A DNA stretch of 64,000 bases, taken from assembly GCA_003952965.2 (NCBI GenBank), contig CM025854.1, positions 23,282,721 to 23,346,720 of the forward strand, written 5' to 3'. This stretch comes from Morella rubra. Taxonomy: Eukaryota; Streptophyta; Magnoliopsida; Fagales; Myricaceae. The notes under the pieces were generated by a model. It was given only the letters and a program-made list of their open reading frames with translations. It ran no database searches and was not told where the DNA came from. The translations under genes and the position numbers were made by a program. Numbering within the stretch: position 1 is the first letter of the stretch; each line of letters opens with the position of its first letter. Shown in pieces: positions 25,729 through 45,325 of this stretch.

Positions 25729-25744
25729 GAGAGAGAGAGAGAGA
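25729..25744 (+). promoter_or_regulatory. GA-repeat in the 5' leader of the phosphoglucomutase gene
   Basis: Eight GA units end 7 bases before the ATG at 25752. As with the MADS gene, a GA tract directly before the start codon may be a BASIC PENTACYSTEINE site or simply a 5' UTR microsatellite. The sequence cannot decide. Confidence 0.4.
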
Positions 25745-25751
25745 AACGTCC

Positions 25752-33195
<7,444 letters not shown>

Positions 33196-34537
33196 AGCAC
33201 AGTCTGATGATCAAATCTCATTTAGCCAGGGTTATGCTAAGTCATGCCAATTGCAGGTTGACTGGTCCATCTTTTTCCTTTTGAGTTGTCCTACACGTTC
33301 CTCCCCCATTCAGTTTTGGATGTGCAGTAGGTAACCTGGCTTAGTCGAACGATACGCCACTCCATGTAAATTTCTAAATAATGTGGTAACGAAAATCTCT
33401 GTTTTCTTGGTGGAAGGTTCAGTGCTTTACCAATGGATCGAAACAGAGCAGGTGCCAAAATAGTCACAGTAGTCCTATCGTTTTTCTGGTTCATACAAAC
33501 GCCCCCCCCAACCAAAATCCAATTGAGCAGGTTATGGATCCAATATGTTGAGCTCTAGGTTTTGTATCGGTTTTGATTAATTTCCAAGATATGAAGACCG
33601 TTAGAACCAATGCGATCACATCTCTTCCGGGTATATTTCTGTCCTTAAATAAATCTCGTGGATTCTGTATCGTTTTTGCAGAACTCTCAGGCTATTCTGG
33701 ATTCTTTTCTGAAACCTCCTCTTATTTCATATTGTTTTGAGCAAAAGAATCCATGTCCTAGGTTGCAGTACATATGCTCTGATGATAGTACCAAAATTAG
33801 TAAAAGCTTTTCCATTTTTTTAGAGTATTTCCTACCAAATAAAAACCTTAGTTCTGTGCATCTTTTATATATAGTATAGTTAAAGAGAAGTTAGTGAATA
33901 TGATATTTAGAGGTATACATCGTATACTATATGTAGGATATTGCATGCTATATAGAATTTCTAGGCATGCATTTGTACGTTTTGACCTTCTCTTAGAAAT
34001 AGAAAGTGTTTAAAGAAAAATCGGCTCAATCTGATCGAGATTCATCAGATTAAAAAGTTTGGTTGTTTAAAACCTTATTTAAGGAATCTGCTGGGTTTTT
34101 TAAAAAAAAAAAAAAAAAAAATCTAAATCGGCTACTTTAGAGTAGTCAATGATACTCCTTCGTGGATCTGATACGATATCTTCTCCTTTTCCAATGTGTT
34201 TGTGCTCAGTAAAATCAGTGTTCTCATTGGTGAAGAAAGATCTTCATACATGATTGAGGAAAATAAAATATATGTGGTGTTAATGAGAAGATGTGGCTCT
34301 GAAAAACACTCCCTAACAATTACTACCTGCAATTAATTTTTTTTCTTTTGTTTCATCATGGAGTTGAATTATTGGGGTCAACTGCGTTTATCTCCGAAAT
34401 ATCTCCCATCCTGTGTGTGCGTGAGCGTTAATGGATGCTGTAATATTCTCTCTTGTACCTGCATCTAACAATCTACTGCTGGAAGGATCCGAAACACTGC
34501 AGCACAACAGACTCAACTGTCTGTCATTTCTTTATAG

Positions 34538-34856
34538 CCCCAAACTCTGCAAAAAATCAGCTTACCTTTTCAAGCATTTTTACTTCTTTTTTTTTTTAAT
34601 AATTTTTTTTTTTTTCATTTTATTTGCTTCGGCCCTCCAAAATATAGTTTTATGCAACTGGCCCATCCAATAGTACATTCCTAGCCAAGGGGAGCGATCC
34701 CTGGCCTCCCAAACTCTGCAAAAAGATCAGCTTACCTTTTTAGGCGTTGGTAATGGGTTTTTTTTTTTTTTTTATAATTTTTTTTCATTTCATTGTTTTG
34801 ACCCTTCAAAATATGAATATATGCAAATTGACCCCAATAGTACATTCCTAGCTTGG
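34538..34856. repeat. Tandem duplication, two copies of about 150 bp
   Basis: Copy 1 (34538-34690) and copy 2 (34707-34856) share CCAAACTCTGCAAAAA, ATCAGCTTACCTTTT, a T-rich centre, CTTCAAAATAT or its variant, and CAATAGTACATTCCTAGC. They differ by substitutions and T-run length, so the duplication is not very recent. Non-coding. Confidence 0.85.
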
Positions 34857-37800
34857 TCGAAGAGAGTATATACCATGCAGTGTTATTTATCTTTTCCTCC
34901 CTATCATTTTCAGCCTATATATATATATTAATGTCTTTTTGTTGCTGTCATTTGACATTTTGACTTAATGAAAGGCCATGAACTGGAGGAGTAACCACCA
35001 ACTTTCAGCATCCATTTCATCACATAAGTTTTCATTGCGAGGCCTGGATTGATTTGTCTCTGATGGCCCCTGTTCTTTGTGAGCTACCACATGCGTTTAT
35101 GACGTCCAAGGTTCTACAACATGGGGATGAGTTAGACTGTTAGAGATCCGCCATTGGTCAAGGTATCGGGTATTCGGAGCAGAACATGGCAATCCTGATA
35201 GGCTGATACGATTTGTCATTTGTGGTCCTTCTCTGAGGACAAGAGAGATATCGAGTGGGCTAAGCTTAGCTTTCTATAGAAAGCAGTAGCATGTACAACC
35301 CAACTGTGGGCTGATCAGGTCTCCATAAACATAATCACCCAATGGCATGTCCCCGACCGTCTTATATGGAGGCTGAGTGTACAACTGACAGACATGACCA
35401 CCCCCTTCATTCTGTGTAAGCGGTAATGGAAAGAACAAGGGCTAGCCTATTTTAGCTAGGGTTTCAAATTCAAAGTATTGAAGAGAAAATTTATCCATCC
35501 AATTAACTCAAAATTTTAATTAAAAAATAATTTATTTTTTTTAAAAAAATAATCTCTCTTTTTCTATTTCTATTAGATTATCTCTTTCTATTACAATAAT
35601 ATAAAAAAAAATTCATTTAACTCATTTCTTTCTATACTTTGTCTTTGTCACTTACTTTATAAAATTCTGTTTTTATTAAAATTCTATAAAACTCTAATCT
35701 ATCTCAATTTTCATACCATTCTTAAGAGTTTCTAAAATTATATAGGTTTGGTAGTCTCCCCAAAGCAAACCAACAACTTATTTCACATCCAACAAACCCA
35801 AAGTGAGATAATGGCACAGCACACGCACTCAACATGGGACACTATGTTCTTCCTTTGATCGACCCTATGTAGGTACTATGACTATCAAATAAAGTTTTGG
35901 TCTATCTGTTGGGATGTGACCTTGTCGAGTTGCTTGTCATTCTACAGCCCTTTATGCTTAAAGGGATAGAACCCAAAACAAAAAACAAAAAAAAGTAAGA
36001 AATAAAAGATAACTGAGAGAGACTTCTAGGGTTGAGGGCCAGCACAAACCCTCAACCGCTGGGGCGGTTTTTGCTGGCCTTTTCTGTTTTCAATTACTAC
36101 CCATCGACGCGTATGCTCTGCATTCTTCTGGAGAAAAGTGTTCTTAATCCCCACTTCTGAATGAATATTTCAGTAAATCAGATGCTAGGCCGTACTCTTA
36201 CATGCCGGATCAATTTACGTGATTTGATAGAGGCCAGTGCAGAGAAAAATAATACATGAATGTCAACGGAAAACCACTAAAAATTGCCACTTCCTGTTTT
36301 TGTCAATGATATAGGTAAGGTAAATAGCATTATCGGTGTTCAGAAACATCATGCCGACTTTCACTAATTAGCAAAGGTGTAGAAAAGTGGTTCTCGCGCA
36401 TCAGGCTCCTGGGCCATTCCCTAGATTTTCCTTTAATTAACTCTTCTTTATCCGAGGGTAGGATGATCTTCTAAAACTGATCCATGGCTTGAAGCTTGCC
36501 ACTAGGGCAAAAAGAACCTCGACGGAATCTGGTTGAACCCAATTTAGAATTGCATCTGTCATCTAGTGCAGAGCCTAAATCTTAGCAACCATTTTTTTAT
36601 CACCATTATTGCTAAGATTTTCCTATAAATACCAGACTGAAGCTCGGATGATAATAGAGGCCCATTAAAGCAACATCCAAATAAAACTTTACCTATAACA
36701 CTGTAAAGGATGCTGCATGTGGTAAGTTTTATATATCCTTAAATTCTGATCTTGTTTCTCAAGATCGATTTTCTTTTTCTCGACACATTATTTGGATTGA
36801 AGAAACCTGACCGGAGCTAGTAACGTTCCCTCACGCTAAGAAAACATGCTATTGTTGTGATCATGGCCATAAAGCCGACTTTTCGTTAAAAAATCCAAGA
36901 CCAAAATCAAATTCGGATTGTCTTTGCCCCCCATTTCTAATATGAGGGATATCTCCACCTGACCCACCAACTAATAATGGTACAGGCAAGGAGAAAAGTA
37001 AGCCATCTTTTAGTGGATAATAAGAGGATAGAATTGTGTTTGTCCTAATTTGGACACTCTCACTCTCACTATGACTATACTAATTCTATGTAGATCCAAC
37101 CTCTTTGGGTCAATCAGTTTCTTGGGATTCGGTCTTGGAGAGAACTCATTTGCCACATCCTTTTTTCTGCATTACATTGGGACTACCCTACCATCATGTT
37201 AGTTGCCTCTAGCGATGAACCTTGGTGTTCCCTCTTCTCTCTTTTCCACCTAATGTCCTCTGTCCGGTAGTGTCAAGTCTCAGGACTTGGGGAAGCTCGG
37301 AGTTTAGGCACCATTTCAAATGAATGGACCAAATGTTGGGAAACAGACAACTATATTGCTGGAAGCTAAATTGGGGTGTCTGACAATGACCGAGCACACA
37401 GTTTAAGATGCACATCGATCCTTGATCGCCTCCCTCAAACCTTTCGCCTTTTATTGGTTGGTCTTGTACAGCACAATGGACAACAATGTGAGTGAGCTCA
37501 GACAGAAATGTACAGAATCATACAAATATCTTTTGGGAATAATATGTATTGGAATCTCACTCAAAAGATGAGCATAACGTTGACAATCTATGACGCACAA
37601 GAATTTAACCAACTTCAGAAAGAATAATGGAGAAAAACGTACTGGGGGAAAGAAACCACGAGACAGCAAAATCTACTCCGGAAGGAATCACAATTACAAG
37701 AAATTCATCCACTAGTTAGAGCAAAAGATGTATCTTGTTATGCCAGGAGCAGCTTACTATATTGCATAATTTGCATAGGCATCCTTATCCTTTGCTATAA

Positions 37801-39868
37801 TCTGGACTGCATTTCGATCGTCTGAGATTATTGTGTCAATTAAAACGCTCTCTCTCAAACTTAAGGTAGTTATACCTCGAAACTTAATTCTATAACTTTC
37901 TATATCGTCGTGCTTGATCCGTGTGTAAGCATTCAAGCCGAAGTAGTACAAAATAACTATGGTGATCTTTTTCTCGGCCATTCAGTTTGTTAGTTCACTC
38001 AGATATCCAGTGCACAATAAATTAGCATAAAAGTTATAGAAGTTTAACACCTCTCAAAATCTGCTCAAACTCTCTCAGAATGTACTAAGAAATATATATA
38101 TATATATATATCCACTTAACCTTTTATAATTTAACAGTGGGGGTTCCTAGTTGCCTCCATAGTTATGCTGAATAATTGAGCAATAGACAAACACAAAAAA
38201 AGCAACCCAAAAATAGTTGGAATCCAATTGTTGACTTTCACAATACCAATTACATATCAAGTAAGAATGACCAGAAGGATTTATGTACCATCGCTAAATA
38301 TCTCGAGTATGAGAATTGAGAGGTACAAACATATATATTGACACGATAGACACAGCAATATCGTACGAGGCAAAACGAGATGAGCTGGGCAGCTTGGGTT
38401 ATGCGTTAGATGTTCATGCACTAAATGCCGCTTAGTGCAACACAATTTGATTTTCTTGAGCATTTGTAGGTAAACACGCAAAATTCAAACGACTGCTGTG
38501 CTATATGATTCTGGATTTGAAAATAACTGATCCTGGGTTGACATTATTTTCTCTCTCTCATAAAAAGTTAATATCAAGATCTCGCTTATCTGATCATGTA
38601 GTTTACCTTCTGATGTTAATTCCACTTTCATTTAAGAGAAAGGAATAAGATTCAAAGGTTACTAATTACATGCTCTCCATATTTCTTTTTCAGGAAAAAA
38701 TTACTTTGCACTCCCGAATCTGAGTTTAATGTCATTTTAGGAATCTGAATTATCAAGTTCGCCACTTTGACCCTCAAAACTACCAAAATTCATTAAAAGA
38801 TGATCTCCAAAAAGATCCAACCTTCAAAAAAAAAAATTTGTTATAAGTGAGTCACGTATTACAGTCGAGAACCCGATATAACAAACTTCATACCTCTAAA
38901 ATTACAGTGACAACATAGTTTAAGGTTACAAAATGAATTGTTGATTTTTTTCACCTACGGTAATCATTGCAAGTTGCTCCTATCATACAGGCCCTATCAC
39001 TGTGGCAAGTCCTCGCGTGGCAAATCAAAAGATTCAGGGAACCCAATGTGGATCCGTAAAATTAGCAACAGCACCGAACACTTCAGTAGTGTATTGGCAT
39101 ATTGCGTCCGTTTACTATCCGGTCAAACACTTTGCTCCAACTACATTTCGAAAGCTCTAAAACATTCTATTCGATGGGGATTTAGAAGATCGAATCAAGA
39201 ATAATGGTGGGTCGACTGATACAGAGTAGTGCATGATATAGGAGCCTTTTGATGGAAAGTGCGTGAGTGCCACGGAGAAGACAATGCAGTTTTAGGTTAT
39301 TTCATAATCCACTAAAAGATCGCTAGCTTTTTGCCCCATTTGTGCCATCATTTGCTGGTGGGTCCAGCGGAGGTTACGACTTCAAGAGAGGAAAAAGAAA
39401 AAAAAAAAGGAAAAAAAAGGCACCCTGGCAATTGCAGATAGTTCTTGGTGAAGATTTCAGAGAAAGAAATACGCTTTACGAAAGTGATTTCAAAAGCTGA
39501 TTCATGCAAAACAAATGTCTCCTACGGACCGTTCTCCTTGCTCACCTATAAAGTATGTAACACCAAATTCGTGTAAATTTTTAATGAATCAAAGAAAAGG
39601 GCATAAGTATAGCATATGGTGCTGATCACTAAATCCAAAACGGACAGATGTGTATAGCATGCCTACGCTAAAACACAGACTGAGAAAAGCATTCATCAAA
39701 AAGTTGTGATAAGCATGGAAAGCAGGTTAAGGATAGTTTAGGCCTGTCTGGACAAAGAAAGAAGGAGAAATTTCTCACCTCTGAATGATGGGTTCTACAT
39801 CATCACTTTCGGAGTTCAAACCAAACTCATTGCATTGAGTCCTCAACTATCAAAATTCATCCTTTAAG

Positions 39869-40314
39869 TGTTAGAGATAATATTAATAATCAATCTATAA
39901 AATTTAATATGATATTATCATGATATATCATAGATTCATTTTTAACTGGAATAAAGACTGATATAAAGGAGGATTTTGATTGTTATTAAATCATAATTGA
40001 AAGAAAAGAATAGGAAATCCCCATATCTATCAAATAGACTAAAAACATGTTTTTTTGAAAGTAATTAAGATATTGACAAAATTTCACAGATTTAAGTTTA
40101 ACAATAGAAATATCTTTCTTATCATGCTTAATATTTTCTCTATAGACCTTTAATTTATACTCTGTATAAACCCATAATATAAAATGCAATCATCAATGGT
40201 TTTTCTAGTGGATATAGGTCTTCTAGACCGAACTACTAAAATCTATGTCTAGTTACTATTTCTCTCATCTCTCTCCATATTACTTATAAATTGATAATTA
40301 TATTATCTCTAATA
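39869..40314 (+). mobile_element. LTR-like sequence (copy 2), possible solo LTR
   Basis: It begins TGTTAGAGATAATATTA, identical to the start of the minus-strand copy at 12367, with similarity continuing through TATGATATTATCAT. It ends near ATATTATCTCTAATA, an imperfect mirror of the start, as TG...CA-type LTR ends show. A TATA-like element lies inside (near 40158). The flanking 5-mers do not match, so the boundaries and the solo-LTR interpretation are tentative. Confidence 0.5.
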
Positions 40315-41629
40315 ATGTGCGCTCTCAAATAAGATTTGACTCTCAAAATCATGTGACATAACCCATTTATAACATATATGACACAATTTTGACTGCACAT
40401 TGATAAATTTTAGTAGTTCGAATTCCCAAAGTGATATTGACAACATAGTTCGGCAAAGTAAAGTGATTTTTCCTCAAAAAGTATTATTGCCTTCTATACA
40501 TCCTATTTATTATGTCAAGGATTCCCAAAACATACCTGGAAAACCCTTATTAATTAAGTTACGCACTATCCATATACAAGCAACATTTGCCACAAACAAG
40601 AACAAACTTACTCAAAACAAAAACAACTAACCCGTGCCCCATCCCTCAAGTAAAAGCATCTCTGTTAACAGAAGGAATTGATCTCCAGTACTTAAACTTT
40701 ATTTCTATTGATTGAGTTGTATATTTTATAACCAAAAATTTAAATATGGTATTCTCTTTTGTGCTTGAAGTATTTACCCATGGCGGCTCAGTTTAAAGTG
40801 ATTATCTGAAATCTGCTTTCAAACATGGAAATTCAGAACTTGTTTTGGGACTCCTTCTAACATAAATCCTACACTTTTTGGTCAGTCCTTAGCTGAACCA
40901 ATTGCAACTCCATCAATCGAACTGCTATATATCCTGTTAATCGTTCAACTTTAAATCCGGACATCCAAAAGCACAAATATCACATATGATCAGCCAGGTT
41001 ATAAAAATAACACCATCCAAGTACTTGAATAAAAACTGTAAATGGGCTTGTGATCATCAGTACTCAAAGACATCTTTAAATCATTGGTGCTAATTTATCA
41101 CCATATTATTACAGGCCTAGAAATCTTTGGCCCTTGCTCTTTCAGCGGGAACAAATAGACACTACAAGAAAATCGGTGTATAACGGCGCTATGTGGATGT
41201 CGCTAAAACTCGATTTATTGTCACTGCAACTTACAGGTGACAATTATAAAACCGTCGGAGTCCTGTCGCTTTTACGTCGTCACTACATGTATCTAGCAAC
41301 ATATTTTACTCTCAGTCGCTTTTTACTTGGTAATAGCAACGAATACTGAAGTCGCGAGAGTGCACCCCATTCTGTCGCTGTTACCTCTCTCTCTGGTTCC
41401 ATTTCTGTCGCAGAAAGTTTAGAACAACAAATTTAATTCGTCGCATATCTGAGCCTAAACCGTTGGTAATGACCATGATTAGAGGTCCTGCATTTTAACG
41501 ACATGGTTTTATGTTGTTGCAAGACGTTTGTGGTTGCTATTTTTTTCTGTCGATGAACTGTTCCAGCAGCAACTGCATGTGGTCCTTTAAAATAGATTGG
41601 GTCGCTGGTGTCTAGATACAACCACATAC

Positions 41630-41705
41630 ACTTCGAATTTGAATTCGCAAACAGATTAAGGTTCCACGTAAACTTCGAATTTGAATTCGCAAACAAACTA
41701 AGGTT
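41630..41705. repeat. Direct repeat within the CACTA element
   Basis: A 34-bp unit beginning ACTTCGAATTTGAATTCGCA occurs at 41630-41663 and again at 41672-41705 with two substitutions. The unit itself contains the palindrome TTCGAATTTGAATTCG. Confidence 0.85.
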
Positions 41706-42550
41706 TAACAAACCATGGTAAATTTGAATTTGATATACAGAGTACTTTACAAAATACAAGACTACAAATATTAACAAACCAGATCTTTACAGAAGCGAAA
41801 AAGCAAGAGCATTGTGCGCTGAAAACTTTCTCCAAATATCTTCACTAATGAAAGTGGTCTCTTCCCCCGTAAATTAATCCTCTCATTCCTTTTCCTTTTC
41901 AGCTCGAACTTTCTTCAAACACATTGTGCGGTCCCATTCAATACATAAACTACAAAAGAAAAATCATTAATAATCAGAAAAGAAATAAAAACAACTAGAT
42001 TCTGACAAACTGACTCAAATAGTATTAAGAATAAATACAAGACCAACCTACTGAGCATATTTTTATGTAGTTAGATGCCGACTAGGTGGGAGAAATAGAG
42101 GCTTTTAAGGCGATTGCTTTAATCCATGAGAGAAAAAAGGTTCAGATTCACTTTCAGGTCACCTGCGTAAGCGAAAAAAAAATGAGTGAGAAAAAAAAAG
42201 TTAAATCTCAGATAGTGTTAGCTGTATTTTATAGATAGATCTATCGAAAAAATCACAAAACGAAGAGAATATATGAAGATTTTTGTAGTTTTCGCAGCAG
42301 CTGTGTGAGGAGAAGAAAGAATTGTGCAGTTGTCATAGCCGCTGTGCAAGACAGAGAAAAGAAGAAGAGTACTGTGATGAAGATGAGAGGCGTTAGGTTT
42401 AAATGACTAGCAACGGTAGAGATCAAATGTGAGGTGAGAAGATATCTCAGCCGTCAAAATAAATGGAAGTATCTGGAAGCTTGAGGAAGAAACATCAATT
42501 AATTATTACTTGACAAACCAACGAAAATACCTTTCTATAGTATCTTTTAA

Positions 42551-42737
42551 TTTATAGTTATTATGATATATAAAAAATAATTTTATAAAAAATCAGAAAA
42601 ATATATAATTCAAAAAATAAGTAGAAAATAGTTTCATAAATATAAAAAATTATAAAAATGGATAAAATATGAAACCATTTTCTACGTATTTTTTGAATTA
42701 TATGTTTTATTTTTTTTAATATCATAATAACTATAAA
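42551..42737. repeat. Long hairpin inside the CACTA element
   Basis: The outer arms are near-perfect inverses (TTTATAGTTATTATGATAT at 42551-42569 and its complement at 42719-42737). Inner arms (ATAATTCAAAAAATA-GTAGAAAAT) pair across the centre near 42650. The whole ~187-bp unit could fold into one long stem and may be a small foldback element nested in the transposon. Confidence 0.7.
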
Positions 42738-42784
42738 AAATAATATTATTTAATTAATAATATATAAATCATTCAAGGCCGCTT

Positions 42785-42866
42785 TATATCTCTAAGTCGC
42801 GCACGACCTGCGCGACTTAGAGATATAGCACGCAGGGGCTAGAAATTCCAGCGCGCAGCGCTGGAA
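42785..42866. repeat. Two GC-rich palindromes in the CACTA interior
   Basis: The first has perfect 18-bp arms (42785-42802 and 42810-42827, core CTAAGTCGCGC) around a 7-base loop. The second has 9-bp arms (42846-42854 and 42858-42866, TTCCAGCGC) around GCA. They stand out as GC-rich in an otherwise AT-rich element and contain the AGTCGC word of the subterminal repeats. Confidence 0.85.
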
Positions 42867-43948
42867 ATACCAGCGCCTGTCGCTCACGTCCCGCGCGCAA
42901 GGTCGCGTGCGCGACGCTGGAAATCTCAGTCCTTGTCGAGACCTATTTTAGCGACACAATTGTTTTGTCACGATAACACTTTTGGCTCGACAAATAATAT
43001 ATTTGTCGCAAAAGAAGTATTTTTAGCGAAAAAATTGAACAGTCGCTGATAAAGTAGTCGCTAAAATTGTCTTTAGCGACAAAATTAAGTAATCGCTGAT
43101 AAAGTAGTCGCTAAAATTGTCTTTTAGCGACAAAATTGAGTAGTCGCTGATAAAGTTGTCGCTAATTAAGTCTATAGCGACAAAATAATATTTATGTTGC
43201 AAAAGCACAGTTTTAACTACGAAATTAATTTCGTTGCTGATAAATTCGTAGCTAAAGGGCAAATCTCTTGTAGTGAGACCAACATCTCACTCTCTTTTCG
43301 ATGGATCGCAATTTTCATGGAGGAGGCACCGGCACGGTGCCTTTCATAGGTGAGCATTTTTAGCCCCTTGGGTATAGCCAAGCCAATGGTAGGACTTCAG
43401 TGGCAAAAAAAAAAAAAAAAAAAAATCTTCCTGTAATCTTCCTGTACGTAGTGTTAACATTTTTTTACTTTTTAGCACCAACAATTTCGCTTAAGAGGCT
43501 TGGGGCTAAAAAGGTGACATTAGCATATCCCATAAAAAAGCCAAATACCCTTGGGAAACCGCTTAGGGAAAAAAAAATTGTTGCCATCGGGAAACGATTA
43601 TCTGGCAACAAGAAAAAAGACAAATACTCCTGGAAAACGGAGCATTGCATCATTTTGCCAATTGAGAAGCACCCAAACTGCAAATAAACCATCGTAAAAA
43701 GCCCTTGATTGCTAAAAAGAAAGTTATTCGGGAAGAGAGAGAGAGGGAGAGAGCTTCCTATAAGATCACGATTTTTGTACACCGATCTCCCAATGAGAGC
43801 GGCCTTGGCTTTTCTTTCATCGTCACCTCTCGGACTTGTTTTCACTGCCTCCTCTTCTTTCCCGCAACCTACTATTTTCTCCTTTCTCTCGATCTCTCTC
43901 TCAGAGTCACTCATATTCCTTTTCTCGCTTTGAAATTTTCTTTACGCT

Positions 43949-45325
43949 ATGGCTGTTGACTGCATCGCAAGAATACCGTCCATGCCTCCCCACCCTCCGA
44001 AAGAAGAACGGCAAAGCGAGAAAAAACTACTAGTTTTTGATGCCGCGCTGATCAGACACCAACCGACAATACCACCACAGTTCATATGGCCCGACGAGGA
44101 AAAACCATGCTCTAATGTGCCGGAACTAGGAGTTCCCCATATTGACTTGGGCGGATTCCTCTCTGGCGACCCGGCCTCCACAACGGAAGCCTCAAGACTT
44201 ATTGGCGAGGCGTGCCAAAGGCACGGTTTCTTTCTTGTTGTCAACCATGGTGTAGACTATAAGCTAATTGCTGATGCTCACAGATACACGAAGGACTTCT
44301 TCGAGTTGCCCCTGTCAACAAAGCAGAGGGCTCTCAGGAAAGCTGGTGAGCACTGTGGCTATGCCAGTAGCTTCACTGGCAGGTTCTCCTCCAAGCTCCC
44401 TTGGAAGGAAACACTTTCTTTCCGCTATTCAGCAGACCCAAACTCATCCAATGCTGTCCGGGATTACCTATGTGATAAAATGGGCGAAGATTTCAAGCAA
44501 TTCGGGTAGGGAAAATGTTGTCATTTTGTTTCTTTTAGACAATTTTTGGTTTTTCTGCTTTTTCGTTCTTTGTGCCACTTGTTATTGAAGTTTGAATCCT
44601 TTTTCACTTTCGATCGATAGGAGGGCTTACCAGGGCTACTGCGAAGCAATGAGCACTCTTTCTCTAGGGATCATGGAACTGCTAGCAATGAGCCTAGGTG
44701 TAAGCCGAGCCCATTTTAAGGAGTTCTTTGAGGAGAACGATTCGATAATGAGGCTCAACTACTATCCACCGTGCCAGAAACCTGAACTTACTTTAGGCAC
44801 CGGGCCTCACTGCGATCCGACGTCGTTGACCATCCTTCACCAAGACCAAGTAGGTGGCCTGGAAGTTTTTGTAGACGACGAATGGCGATCTATTAGCCCC
44901 AATTTCAATGCTTTTGTTATTAACATCGGCGATACCTTCATGGTAAGACAGTTAACAGTTGGTAGTTAAGCAGATTATATTTTTGTAGTTTTTGCAATAC
45001 AAGTTGAACCTGGGAATTAGGACTAGTTTTCATGAAGCTTTTGTGGGCTATTTTCCTGCAGGCTCTTTCAAACGGAAGATACAAAAGTTGCTTGCATCGG
45101 GCAGTGGTGAACAGCAAAACTCCAAGGAAATCTCTAGCTTTCTTTTTGTGTCCAAGAAATGATAAGGTGGTAAGCCCACCAAGTGAATTGGTGGACACCA
45201 TGTGTCCGCGACTCTATCCGGATTTTACATGGCCTATGCTGCTTGAATTCACACAGAAGCATTACAGAGCTGATATGAACACCCTCGAAGCCTTTTCGAA
45301 CTGGCTTCAACAGAAAAACAGCTGA
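43949..45325 (+). CDS. GA20ox: Gibberellin 20-oxidase (2-oxoglutarate/Fe(II) dioxygenase), complete
   Basis: It performs the successive oxidations at carbon 20 that turn GA12/GA53 into GA9/GA20, a rate-limiting cytosolic step in gibberellin synthesis. Exons 43949-44505, 44621-44942 and 45062-45325 join in phase to 380 aa, the family's usual length and its usual three-exon structure. The GA20-oxidase-specific motif [10 protein letters not shown] is at 150-159, and NYYPPCQKP at 232-240. Iron ligands are His249 and Asp251 (PHCDPTS) and His305 (LHRAVV). Arg315 and Ser317 (PRKS) bind 2-oxoglutarate. The DIOX_N part (PHIDLGGFL) starts near residue 63. The 5' flank carries CT/GA-rich sequence, and a CACTA transposon ends 674 bp upstream of the ATG. 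An AATAAA is at 45547-45552. The gene is intact. I cannot assign a paralogue number. Confidence 0.96.

Larger units (their letters stand above)
19110..25751. other. Repeat-rich intergenic region between MADS and phosphoglucomutase genes
   Basis: The two flanking genes diverge, so both promoters lie here. A 21-bp phrase CATAGAATATATCCCAATGTG occurs twice upstream of the MADS gene (19270 and 19441). The middle contains a TRIM retrotransposon and two foldback elements (listed separately), a short TTTTCG microsatellite near 23436-23457, and an AT-rich stretch at 24120-24640 with partial self-complementarity. No open frame over about 110 codons is present and none shows a recognisable domain. Confidence 0.55.
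33196..41156. other. Long intergenic region between phosphoglucomutase and the CACTA element
   Basis: It begins with the 3' flank of the phosphoglucomutase gene. It contains a two-copy tandem duplication (34538-34856), a possible retrotransposon gag remnant near 36840-36900, an AT microsatellite near 38092-38110 and an LTR-like sequence (39869-40314). Open frames are at most 88 codons and lack recognisable domains. I see no supported host gene. Confidence 0.5.
41160..43275. mobile_element. Non-autonomous CACTA (En/Spm-type) DNA transposon
   Basis: The left end reads CACTACAAGAAAATCGG and the right end is its inverted counterpart CTCTTGTAGTG. Both sides are flanked by AGA (41157-41159 and 43276-43278), the 3-bp target duplication expected for CACTA elements. 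Both subterminal regions carry many copies of a GTCGCT/AGCGAC word in both orientations, the usual transposase-binding arrangement. The element is 2,116 bp and shows no open frame with transposase similarity, so it must depend on another copy. The only long frame near its right end (43023-43262, minus) is made of subterminal repeats. It ends 673 bp before the GA20-oxidase start codon. Confidence 0.93.

Noticed and set aside
36620-36725. TATA-like box, leader and ATG with a GTAAGT donor
   Set aside because: It looks like a gene start, but no continuation exon with coding character could be found.
41760-42500. Host gene fragment captured by the CACTA element
   Set aside because: No frame with recognisable similarity; only repeat-like and AT-rich sequence.
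43023-43262. 79-codon frame with repeated SDYFISDY-like residues
   Set aside because: It is a translation of the CACTA subterminal repeats, not a protein.
43465-43914. 149-codon minus-strand frame opposite the GA20-oxidase leader
   Set aside because: It lies antisense to the 5' flank and leader of the GA20-oxidase gene, is driven by GA/CT-rich sequence and has no recognisable domain.
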